Assembly (NCBI GenBank): GCA_002316585.1
Contig: DCDU01000176.1
Coordinates: 11,981 to 18,663, forward strand
Source of the DNA: Firmicutes bacterium UBA1047
Lineage (GTDB): Bacteria > Bacillota > Clostridia > Tissierellales > Sedimentibacteraceae
Direction of reading: 5' to 3'
DNA length: 6,683 nucleotides
Shown: positions 1 to 6,683 of the stretch, piece after piece
Layout of the letters: each line of letters begins with the position of its first letter
Position numbering within the stretch: position 1 is the first letter of the stretch
Notes under the pieces: model-generated
The model's input: the letters and a program-made list of their open reading frames with translations, nothing else
Database searches by the model: none
Told to the model about the DNA's origin: nothing
Program-made: the position numbers and the translations under genes

Positions 1-2
1 AT

Positions 3-3000
3 TTAATTGCCTGTAATTTTGATTTAAGTTATTTTATTACAGAATCACATGCAAATAAAATTTCCGATACACTGTATTGCTCAATTAAGGATGTTCTTGA
101 AAATACTGAGACAGTTGAAAATTCATTATTTTATTTGTATGAAAGCAATAAGGAATTAAAGCTTTCCGAAATTTTTGATACAAATATGAGCTTAGCAATT
201 GAAAGCTCTGTAAATAAATTTGTGAAAATTGCCGCAGATAATGCTGCTGATTCCGAATTCATCACAACAGGGCTTAATGATGCAGTCAATGAAGCCTTAA
301 ATGTTTTTTATGACAGGAAAATTAAAGATGCAGTTAAAATCAACGGTGAAGATATAATGAATTCTTTTATTTCATACATTACAGGCAATGAGCGTAATAT
401 TGTATATAAAATTTGCCAATCACTATTTTCTTACGGCAGAAACTTGAATAAAAGCTTATATTCGCTGTTGGATCCTGCCTTTGAAAACAGCCTTAAGATA
501 TATATCGAAGATAACCTGCCTTTTGTGACCGATAAAGCAGTAAGCTATGTTCAAAAAAACAGCATAATAATTGACAGAATTATCGAAGACTCAATTGATG
601 AGGTAATAAAGGAATCGGAAGGCTTAAAAGCAAAGCTTTTAACAACCGTTAAAAATGCCTATTTCAACAATCTAAGCAAAAAATACAGTATTGTTGACAA
701 AATAATTTCATTTATTAAGAAATCCGCGGAGCCTGAGAAATTAAGCATAAATATCAGCGCTAAAGTAATTGAGCGTTTAAATAATTTAACCTTAGGGGAT
801 ATAATAACAGAGGTCGAAAATAACGGCTTCAGTGCTGATAAGGCTTATGATTCGGTTGTTGCTTTTATAAATAAAAATGGTACTGCGATTATTAAAGGTT
901 TAGAAAATTATATTTCAGAGCTGAGTATAAGAGATATTTTTCCCATGTTTGAATTTTCTTCGGAAAAAATATTATCTTCATCGTCACATGGCTTTTTAAA
1001 AAATAAATCCGTAAATTATATTGAATCAATTTTATCAAAAAAATTATATGAATTAATTTCTGAAAATAATGTGGAAACATCTGTTAATAAGGCGGGGAAT
1101 TATTTAAAATTAAAATTTAATGAAAATGAAAAAACAATTAAAAGCTTAATATCCGAAACAATAAAAAGAATTCGCATTGACGTGGAAACTTTGAAAAATA
1201 AGGAAATTATTGATTTTATCAAAAATGAATCTTATGATAAATACAGGGAAGAATCTGCTGCATTAATGGATGTTGAGCTGTCCGTTGCAGTGGATAAATT
1301 AAATTCCATAGAAAATATATCAAAAAACAGCTCGGAAACTTTACGTAAATATATGATAAGCAATACGGATATTATTTTAAAGGGTTCTGTTAAGGGTATT
1401 GTTTCAGATAATTTAAATAAGTTGAGTGATGATGAGCTTGTTAAATTTGCAAATGATTTTATAGGTCGTGAATTAAAGCCTATAATGTTTTTTGGCGGTA
1501 TTTTAGGTGTAATTGCAGGCTTAATATTAGCTGCGTTTCAGAATTCTCCCGTTAATTTTAGTGAAATAAATATAGCCAATATGTTAACCTATGCATTTGT
1601 AGGCTTTATTACAAATGTGGCAGCAATTAATATGATATTTAAGCCGTACAGGGAAATAAAAGTTTTATCTAAAATACCCTTTTTACGCAATTTTTCCCTT
1701 GGCTACATAATTAAAAACCAGAAAAAGTTTGCAAAGAGCACCGCCCAATACATTGACAGCAGCCTCTTAAGCAAAAAAAGCATAAATGAATTATTTGAAA
1801 AGCATAAAAGCAATATAAAGAAAAGCTTTGTAAAAAATATCGCAGATAATGATTATGCCATTCTTGGCAATTTGCTTATGAAAAACATAGAAAGCACAAT
1901 TGCCGGAACTTACAGCTTTCTTAAAAGCAAAGCTTTGAAAAATTTAAGCGCATTCAGCAATTATCTATATGAAAGTATTTCCCGGATAAAGCTTTCATCA
2001 ATAATTACCGGCAAGAGTATCAACAGCATATGTAACTTTGCATGTGAAAAGTTAAAGGATACAAAAGTTTTAAGCAATAATATTTATACATTTATTAGCT
2101 CTGATAAAAAATTAAAAGCATTAATATCAACTAATTTTTTCATTAACATTTTAAATAGTCAGACAGCAAAATTCTATGATAAAACAGCGGGTTATATTGA
2201 GCCTGATAATTTCAAAAAGGAAATTTTAAAATATAACGACAAATATAAAGGTTATATAAGCAGAAGTATACAAGAAACATTTAATTTGAATGATGAAAAA
2301 TTATCTTCAATTTCCGGAAAAGTTAATGAGATTATTTTATCCGATAATTTTAAAGATAATGTTTCGCTTGCTGCTGTCGGTTTGTTTAACAAATCATTTG
2401 ACAGAAGCAAGACCTTCGAAGAATTGTTTGACGGTAAGTTCAAAATTTATTTGGACAAAAGCCTGCCTCATATTCTTAAGAAAATAACAGATAAAATTAA
2501 AGACAGCCTTGCAGAAAGCAAAAAAAGTATATCCGCAACAGTTCGGGCCGAATTTAAAAATCACCTTGGCTTCATTGAAAGAAGCATGTTCTCCATTATG
2601 GGCGGAGATGAAATAATCGATGAACTTCTCACTAAAATAATGACAAATAAGCTGCCTAAGTTTATGGATGCAAAAAGCGATGAAATAAACAATATCATAA
2701 CTGATTTAATAAATGATAAATTTTATAAAACACAGGTTGAAGCTTTGTATGCTAAATTAGACAGTCTGCAAGTCAGTGAAATGATTGACAATTATTTAAG
2801 CATAAATACCGTAAAAATTGAAAACAAGATAAATAATTTAACGGTTGAATTATACAATAAGATAAAAAACAAAGACATAGACAGTATTTTAAAATTCTTT
2901 GAATTAGATGATTTAGACAGCTTTGTTAATTCCTATGAAACTGAAATTAATACATTTGCAGCTGCAATACATTCAAGTTTAATCAGCAATAAGGTTAAAA

Positions 3001-3653
3001 CAGAAAAAGAAATATCTTCTTTTACCGGTGCTGTGGCTGAAGAATTTATGAATTTAAGATTCAGCGATATTTTTAATAATGTATCTCAAGATAACATAGA
3101 TAAAATTATAAAAAATGCAACAGACATTCTTTATAAAAATGATGATGTGGTGAAGATTCTTAAATCATCCATAGGAACATACAAAGAATATCATAATAAT
3201 GTTTATTTAAATTATTGCATCAACAGGGATGATTTTGTAAATTCTGCGGAAAAGTTCATAAATAATCTGTTAATGAGCTATGAAACCAAAAAAACAGCAA
3301 TGCAAATTTTATATTCTATAATTGATGATGCCGCAAGCTCAAATTTCAGCTTCATTGATTCTGAATCCAAAGAATATGCAGTCAATAAATTTGTTGATTC
3401 AAGCATTGAAAGTCTGAGAAGAAATTTGGATGAAATATTGAAATCCGTCGAATTTGACAAAATTGCAGCAGAAGAAATCGAAAAAATGGAGCCTGAAAAA
3501 ATTCACCAAATGTTTAACTCCTTCGGGGAAAGGTATTTCAGAAAGCTTATGCTTTACGGTTTCGGAGGATTTGTGTTTGGAATAAACATGTATGTGGGTT
3601 TTGCACTGACAGGGTTGAAAATAATTTCTGAAGTATTCAAAAAGGACCGCTGA
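3..3653 (+). CDS. Giant DUF445 (UPF0754) family membrane protein, 5'-partial
   Basis: The frame is open to the left edge, with 44 sense codons before a TTG at 135 that has no convincing ribosome site, so the true start lies upstream and at least 1216 residues are encoded. The family hallmark is in the middle: a hydrophobic segment (about 1482-1538), a short linker, then a second hydrophobic segment (about 1578-1640) carrying TNVAAINMIFKP. This is followed by an IPF..N..LGYIIKNQKKFAKS-type stretch and LLSKKSI, all typical of the N-terminal end of DUF445 proteins. A third hydrophobic segment (about 3546-3617) precedes the C-terminus, where the family normally has its second membrane helix. The rest is long, polar and helix-rich, without visible catalytic motifs. 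Classical members such as Bacillus subtilis YheB are about 380 residues, so this protein is more than three times longer. I read it as two DUF445 modules in tandem. The molecular function is unknown. It is convergent with the efflux operon. The family call is fairly sure; the duplication is inference. Confidence 0.82.
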   Translation, partial: LIACNFDLSYFITESHANKISDTLYCSIKDVLENTETVENSLFYLYESNKELKLSEIFDTNMSLAIESSVNKFVKIAADNAADSEFITTGLNDAVNEALNVFYDRKIKDAVKINGEDIMNSFISYITGNERNIVYKICQSLFSYGRNLNKSLYSLLDPAFENSLKIYIEDNLPFVTDKAVSYVQKNSIIIDRIIEDSIDEVIKESEGLKAKLLTTVKNAYFNNLSKKYSIVDKIISFIKKSAEPEKLSINISAKVIERLNNLTLGDIITEVENNGFSADKAYDSVVAFINKNGTAIIKGLENYISELSIRDIFPMFEFSSEKILSSSSHGFLKNKSVNYIESILSKKLYELISENNVETSVNKAGNYLKLKFNENEKTIKSLISETIKRIRIDVETLKNKEIIDFIKNESYDKYREESAALMDVELSVAVDKLNSIENISKNSSETLRKYMISNTDIILKGSVKGIVSDNLNKLSDDELVKFANDFIGRELKPIMFFGGILGVIAGLILAAFQNSPVNFSEINIANMLTYAFVGFITNVAAINMIFKPYREIKVLSKIPFLRNFSLGYIIKNQKKFAKSTAQYIDSSLLSKKSINELFEKHKSNIKKSFVKNIADNDYAILGNLLMKNIESTIAGTYSFLKSKALKNLSAFSNYLYESISRIKLSSIITGKSINSICNFACEKLKDTKVLSNNIYTFISSDKKLKALISTNFFINILNSQTAKFYDKTAGYIEPDNFKKEILKYNDKYKGYISRSIQETFNLNDEKLSSISGKVNEIILSDNFKDNVSLAAVGLFNKSFDRSKTFEELFDGKFKIYLDKSLPHILKKITDKIKDSLAESKKSISATVRAEFKNHLGFIERSMFSIMGGDEIIDELLTKIMTNKLPKFMDAKSDEINNIITDLINDKFYKTQVEALYAKLDSLQVSEMIDNYLSINTVKIENKINNLTVELYNKIKNKDIDSILKFFELDDLDSFVNSYETEINTFAAAIHSSLISNKVKTEKEISSFTGAVAEEFMNLRFSDIFNNVSQDNIDKIIKNATDILYKNDDVVKILKSSIGTYKEYHNNVYLNYCINRDDFVNSAEKFINNLLMSYETKKTAMQILYSIIDDAASSNFSFIDSESKEYAVNKFVDSSIESLRRNLDEILKSVEFDKIAAEEIEKMEPEKIHQMFNSFGERYFRKLMLYGFGGFVFGINMYVGFALTGLKIISEVFKKDR

Positions 3654-3662
3654 CGCGGTCCT
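3639..3662 (-). terminator. Intrinsic terminator of the efflux operon, overlapping the end of the convergent DUF445 gene
   Basis: A perfect 8-bp inverted repeat (AGGACCGC at 3643-3650, GCGGTCCT at 3655-3662) encloses a 4-nt loop. Read on the minus strand, the hairpin is followed directly by a run of T (complement of the A-run at 3639-3643), as expected of a Rho-independent terminator. It lies 33 bp past the TolC-family stop codon. On the plus strand the hairpin is followed by CAGGTAACAG with no T-run, so it should work mainly for the minus-strand operon. The DUF445 stop codon TGA (3651-3653) sits in the loop. Confidence 0.75.
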
Positions 3663-3694
3663 CAGGTAACAGCAGGTCCGTCCCCAAAGTTCCT
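3663..3694. repeat. GC-rich intergenic fragment, possibly from a dispersed GGGACGG-type repeat
   Basis: This 32-bp stretch between the DUF445 hairpin and the TolC-family stop codon is clearly richer in G and C than the AT-rich genes on both sides. On the minus strand it contains GGGGACGGACCTGCTGTTAC. It resembles in style the short GGGACGG-containing repeats scattered through many clostridial genomes, but only one copy is in the window, so its repeat nature is inferred from memory of such elements. A GGTCC (3675-3679) repeats part of the right arm of the neighbouring hairpin, so an alternative pairing with GGACC at 3644-3648 is possible. Confidence 0.3.
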
Positions 3695-4897
3695 TTATTT
3701 ACTTCCGATTAAATTCGAATTATCAAATATGAGTTTATTTATATTGTATGCTGCCAAAAGCTGATAATGACCGATTTCAGCCTGGGCTAATCCTGCATTT
3801 GCCTCTAAAACATCAAGGGTCGTAGCCATTCCGTTATCATAAAGAAGCTTGTTTATTCTTGCAGCTTCCCTTGCTAATTCAAGAGTTTTTTCCATATTAT
3901 TAAGAGTTCTTTCCGCTTTTATTAAATTCAAGTATGATTTTCTCACATCAAGTTCAACATCCTTATATGCCTGCGGTACATTAAGCTCTGCATCTTTAAG
4001 CTTTTCCACAGCAGCTTTGTGCTGTCTTAAGTTTGAAGCATAGTAAGCTTTATTTACGTGAGTTTCAATTTTTTGAAGTTCTAAATTGTTTTCTGCAGTA
4101 AGTATTTCGGGTCTTTCTTCCTTTGCTTTCTCTATAGCTTCATCTAAATTAATTTCTTCCGAAGGCACATATTTAAGCTCGGTGTCTGTCAGTATAAATT
4201 CGGAATCAAAGGGAAGTTCTAATTTGTTTAATAAATTCAACTGTGCAATTCTATAATCATCTGATGCGGAATCCAAATCCGTCTTAGCTTTTTGAACTGC
4301 CATTTCCGCATTCAAAACCTCTGCCTTTGTAGCGGAGCCGTTATTGAATTTTAAATTTACAACTCTTAATTGTTCCTCTGCACTATTTAAATTAACTTTG
4401 TTAATTTCAATGGATTTTTCAGCTACAAGTACATTATAATACATTGACTTCGTTTCTACTTCAATGCCTGCCAAAAGCATTTCTCTGTTTTTTTCCAATT
4501 GTGCCTGCTGAGTATCGGCATATTTCATATAGTAACCGTTTTTAGCCAATAAAGCTTTAACATAATCACTGCTCATTAATAATTCAGCTGATGTAAGCTC
4601 CTCATTTAAAGACTTACTCATCATAGACTCTGCTACTTCCCTGGCATCTCTCCCGCTTCTTCTTTCATCTTTAGCTTGTTTTATTCCATCATCGATTTTC
4701 CACATTTCCCTGCTGTTTTCTGTTGCAATTTTAACAGCATCATCCAATGACAGCATAAGTGGTCCGGTTTCAGCTGCTTCCGCCACAGCTTCTTCTGTTA
4801 CTTCCTCAGTACCTTCGGCATCCACTGCTGCCGATACATTTGTTAAACTGCCTAATATAAGCATCATCACCATTGTTAATGATATTATTTTTTTCAT
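3695..4897 (-). CDS. TolC-family (outer membrane efflux protein-like) exported protein, short form
   Basis: The 400-residue product starts with a clear Sec signal peptide (MKK, hydrophobic core to about residue 20, likely cleavage after VSA at 23; no lipobox cysteine), then an acidic Glu/Ala-rich linker to about residue 44. Two repeated OEP-type halves follow. Each opens with an L-D-A-I-type helix (LSLDDAVKIA at 49-58, INLDEAIEKA at 249-258) and closes with the family's typical helix pair (NNGSATKAEVLNAEMAVQKA at 185-204, DNGMATTLDVLEANAGLAQA at 354-373). In TolC proteins these helices build the periplasmic tunnel that docks to an RND or ABC pump. The usual beta-strand segments between the helices seem absent, and the protein is shorter than most members (about 420-490). 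It is the last gene of the RND-TetR-TolC operon. The start is supported by GGAGG five bases upstream. Family assignment is strong; an outer-membrane pore role is doubtful. Confidence 0.88.
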   Translation of the reverse strand: MKKIISLTMVMMLILGSLTNVSAAVDAEGTEEVTEEAVAEAAETGPLMLSLDDAVKIATENSREMWKIDDGIKQAKDERRSGRDAREVAESMMSKSLNEELTSAELLMSSDYVKALLAKNGYYMKYADTQQAQLEKNREMLLAGIEVETKSMYYNVLVAEKSIEINKVNLNSAEEQLRVVNLKFNNGSATKAEVLNAEMAVQKAKTDLDSASDDYRIAQLNLLNKLELPFDSEFILTDTELKYVPSEEINLDEAIEKAKEERPEILTAENNLELQKIETHVNKAYYASNLRQHKAAVEKLKDAELNVPQAYKDVELDVRKSYLNLIKAERTLNNMEKTLELAREAARINKLLYDNGMATTLDVLEANAGLAQAEIGHYQLLAAYNINKLIFDNSNLIGSK

Positions 4898-4902
4898 TTT
4901 TT

Positions 4903-4907
4903 CCTCC
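4903..4907 (-). promoter_or_regulatory. Ribosome binding site of the TolC-family gene
   Basis: GGAGG on the minus strand lies five A residues before the ATG at 4895-4897 and fixes this start. It sits in the 26-bp gap after the TetR stop codon. No promoter-like -35/-10 pair is evident in that gap, which supports cotranscription with the upstream genes. Confidence 0.8.
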
Positions 4908-4923
4908 GATTCATGTTTGTCTC

Positions 4924-5508
4924 TTACTGTTTAACTGCAAATCCGTTATACAGCAAATTGAAAATTACATCATCTTCCTTAATTTCATATTCCTTGTTAT
5001 GAAACTTCAGTCTTAAATATTCACTCATAGTTCCAACTATTAAGCAAGCTAAAGTTTCCGATTGAATATTTTTTACAACAACTCCTTCCTTTTTGCCCTG
5101 GTCAATAATACTGCAAATTGCACTATACATTTCGGATATTTTTCCTATTATTGTTTTGACGGTTTTTTCCGATATAATGTTCTTGCTGGATAAAATATTA
5201 TCTATTGACATATTCGCAAACTCTGATTCCATTTTAAGTTTTTCATTGAATAAAATCAATAGTTTTTCTTTAAATGTATTATCCATATTGCTTATATATT
5301 TTATATCATCAATTATTAAATCAACAAATTCTATGCATACTTCGTCAAATATATCCTGTTTATTTTTGAAATACTCGTACAGGGTGCCCTTGCCCACCCC
5401 TGCTTCTATTGAAATATCCTCCATTTTTGTACTATGAAACCCTTTATCCTTAAATAAAGCTCTGGCAGAATTTAATATGTCCTGCCGCTTTTGATTTTTT
5501 TCAGTCAT
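4924..5508 (-). CDS. TetR/AcrR-family transcriptional repressor
   Basis: The 194-residue product has the standard TetR layout. The N-terminal DNA-binding domain spans about residues 7-53: RQDILNSARALFKDKGF, then the helix-turn-helix from about 29 (MEDISIEAGVGKGTLYEYF) and the KNKQDIFDEV tail. The C-terminal part (about 55-194) is a divergent all-helical ligand-binding and dimerisation domain, as usual for the family. Length is typical (about 190-200). It lies between the RND permease and the TolC-family gene, 17 bp and 26 bp from them, on the same strand. It is therefore most likely the local repressor of this efflux operon, released from DNA by a pump substrate, and autoregulated through the operon promoter outside the window. 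The inducing ligand cannot be told from the sequence. The start is supported by an AGGAGGTG site just upstream. Confidence 0.93.
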   Translation of the reverse strand: MTEKNQKRQDILNSARALFKDKGFHSTKMEDISIEAGVGKGTLYEYFKNKQDIFDEVCIEFVDLIIDDIKYISNMDNTFKEKLLILFNEKLKMESEFANMSIDNILSSKNIISEKTVKTIIGKISEMYSAICSIIDQGKKEGVVVKNIQSETLACLIVGTMSEYLRLKFHNKEYEIKEDDVIFNLLYNGFAVKQ

Positions 5509-5510
5509 GG

Positions 5511-5518
5511 CACCTCCT
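5511..5518 (-). promoter_or_regulatory. Strong ribosome binding site of the TetR gene
   Basis: AGGAGGTG on the minus strand matches the 16S rRNA 3' end over its full length and lies two bases before the ATG at 5506-5508 (four bases from GGAGG to ATG, a little tight). It falls inside the 17-bp gap after the RND stop codon, so the repressor is probably translated efficiently from the operon transcript. Confidence 0.75.
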
Positions 5519-5525
5519 ATGCTTA

Positions 5526-6683
5526 CTACTGTATTTGTTCAGCAATTTCATTTTTATTTTTCTTTCTTTTAAAGAAATTTGAAATATCATCAAATATAGT
5601 ATACATAACAGGAACTATAATCAGCGTTAATACGGTTGACAGTGATAAGCCTCCGATTACAACAACACCCATGGACTGTGTAAGCTCGGCTCCCTCTCCT
5701 ATTCCTAAAGCCATGGGTACCAAACCTAATATGGTTGTCAATGCAGTCATCATGATTGGACGTATACGGATTGGTCCTGCCTTCATTATTGCAGCAGTTC
5801 TGTCTTCGCCTCTTTTTCGCCTGTTGTTGATATAGTCAACCAATACTATGGCATTATTAACAACAACACCCACTAAGATAATTAATCCGATTATACCTAT
5901 TACATTGAGAGGAAGCCCTGCAATAAACAGTGCTATGAAACCTCCGGACAATGCAAGGGGTACGGAAAACATAATTGACAGCGGCTGAATCAATGATTCA
6001 AACTGTGCCGCAATAATCATATAAACCAAGGCGATTGCCATCAGCATTACTAAGCCTAAGTCCGTAAAGGTTTCCTGTATCTGCTCGATTTCCCCGCCAA
6101 ATGTATAATTGTAACCATAAGGCATATCGTACTCTTTCAGGAGTCCTTGTATTTCCGTTGATACTGTTTGAATATCCCTTCCGACAACACTTCCCGATAC
6201 GGTCAAAACCCTGACTTGATTTTCCCTCATTATGCTGACGGGACCCTTTTCAACTCTTATATCCGCAACCTCTGATAACGGTACTTTGCTGCCGGCAGGA
6301 GTTTCCACAGGAAGCATTTCCAAATATGAAATACTCTCTCCGTAGATATTGTCCCCCTTAAGCACAATATCTATTTCGTCGCCGTTAATTTTGTACTTCG
6401 TAACATTTGAGCCTGACAGAGTGTTAATAACCGCTTTTCCAATCTGTGCGGTCGTCAATCCATATTGTGATGCAATTCCTCTGTCGGCTATTATCTGCAC
6501 TTGAGGTATGCCATCTTCGTAGCTTGAAGCAACTTCTCTTGTTCCTTCAACCTTTTCGATAATCTTTTTAAAATCATCGCCTATATTTTTCAAAGTATCT
6601 AAATCATCACCCTTAATGCTGATGCTGATTGCTCCCTGACTCATTCCCATCATTACCATAGATGATTCGGAAACACTTATTTC
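5526..6683 (-). CDS. RND-family efflux permease (HAE1/SwrC-like), C-terminal part, 5'-partial
   Basis: The frame is open at the right edge: eight sense codons (EISVSESS) precede the first in-window ATG at 6657-6659, so 385 C-terminal residues of an expected roughly 1,000-1,060 are present. The first 200 or so residues are extracytoplasmic porter/docking-domain sequence (for example DRGIASQYGLTTAQIGKAVI, PVETPAGSKVPLSEVADI, YTFGGEIEQIQETF). Then come five membrane helices corresponding to TM8-TM12 of AcrB, with the conserved FESLIQPLSIMFSVPLALSG, GVVVNNAIVLVDYIN and RPIMMTALTTILGLVP blocks and a basic cytoplasmic tail (KRKKNKN). This fits a proton-driven drug, lipid or surfactant exporter of the inner membrane, closest in style to Bacillus SwrC (YerP). 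The AcrB Lys940 position is Asn; the Arg971 and Thr978 positions are kept. TM4 with the essential aspartates is outside the window. The gene precedes tetR and the TolC-family gene in one operon. Substrate unknown. Confidence 0.92.
   Translation of the reverse strand, partial: EISVSESSMVMMGMSQGAISISIKGDDLDTLKNIGDDFKKIIEKVEGTREVASSYEDGIPQVQIIADRGIASQYGLTTAQIGKAVINTLSGSNVTKYKINGDEIDIVLKGDNIYGESISYLEMLPVETPAGSKVPLSEVADIRVEKGPVSIMRENQVRVLTVSGSVVGRDIQTVSTEIQGLLKEYDMPYGYNYTFGGEIEQIQETFTDLGLVMLMAIALVYMIIAAQFESLIQPLSIMFSVPLALSGGFIALFIAGLPLNVIGIIGLIILVGVVVNNAIVLVDYINNRRKRGEDRTAAIMKAGPIRIRPIMMTALTTILGLVPMALGIGEGAELTQSMGVVVIGGLSLSTVLTLIIVPVMYTIFDDISNFFKRKKNKNEIAEQIQ

Noticed and set aside
892..1080. Minus-strand open frame of about 60 codons inside the DUF445 gene
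   Set aside because: It lies wholly antisense to a well-supported coding region, shows no ribosome site or recognisable domain, and is expected by chance in AT-rich DNA.
2252..2487. Overlapping short open frames on both strands inside the DUF445 gene
   Set aside because: Shadow frames of the long gene; composition and motifs follow the main frame, with no start signals of their own.
3278..3460. Minus-strand open frame near the end of the DUF445 gene
   Set aside because: Antisense shadow without a ribosome site, domain or promoter.
3643..3662. The hairpin as a bidirectional terminator also serving the DUF445 gene
   Set aside because: The plus-strand side is followed by CAGGTAACAG with no T-run, so the sequence supports termination only on the minus strand.
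3849..4043. Plus-strand open frame inside the TolC-family gene
   Set aside because: The Ser/Leu/Phe-rich product is the usual antisense reading of Glu/Lys/Ala-rich helices; no start signal.
5093..5437. Plus-strand open frame of 114 codons antisense to the TetR gene, with a hydrophobic product
   Set aside because: The TetR frame has a clear DNA-binding domain and a strong ribosome site; the antisense hydrophobicity is a by-product of its codons.
5491..5835. Plus-strand open frame of 114 codons across the TetR start and the end of the RND gene
   Set aside because: It crosses two well-supported minus-strand genes and their junction, and its product matches no family I recognise.

Overview
The window reads as AT-rich DNA from a low-GC Firmicute, most plausibly a clostridial or tissierellial anaerobe. 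The support is the Lys/Asn/Ile-rich codon use, strong AGGAGG-type Shine-Dalgarno sites, a SwrC-like RND pump and a giant DUF445 protein. This placement is inferred from style; no marker gene is present.

Layout: two convergent transcription units meet near position 3650. The left half (3-3653, + strand) is one very long coding region for a DUF445/UPF0754-type membrane protein. It is open at the left edge, so its start lies outside the window. Its architecture suggests two DUF445 modules in tandem: the end of module A with its membrane segment at about 1440-1540, followed at once by the start of module B with the family's TN..A..M.F.P motif at 1611-1646, and a second, similar C-terminal membrane end at about 3510-3617.

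The right half (3695-6683, - strand) is a tightly packed efflux operon, read right to left. It holds the C-terminal part of an RND permease (open at the right edge), a TetR-family repressor 17 bp downstream, and a TolC-family protein 26 bp after that. A GC-rich hairpin with a T-run on the minus strand (3639-3662) ends the operon. This hairpin overlaps the last codons and the stop codon of the DUF445 gene. The short space between the two units (3654-3694) is GC-rich and looks like a fragment of a dispersed repeat.

How the genes fit together: the RND pump and TolC-like protein would form an export system with a membrane-fusion adaptor not seen here, probably encoded just beyond the right edge. 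The TetR protein is the likely ligand-responsive repressor of the whole operon, acting at a promoter also outside the window. The TolC-like protein is short and appears to lack the beta-barrel segments, which would suit a cell without a classical outer membrane. The DUF445 gene has no visible functional tie to the efflux operon. I found no RNA genes, CRISPR arrays, transposase genes or gene-free stretch longer than 41 bp. There is no clear sign of a wholly new system; the tandem giant DUF445 protein and the apparently barrel-less TolC homologue are the most unusual items.
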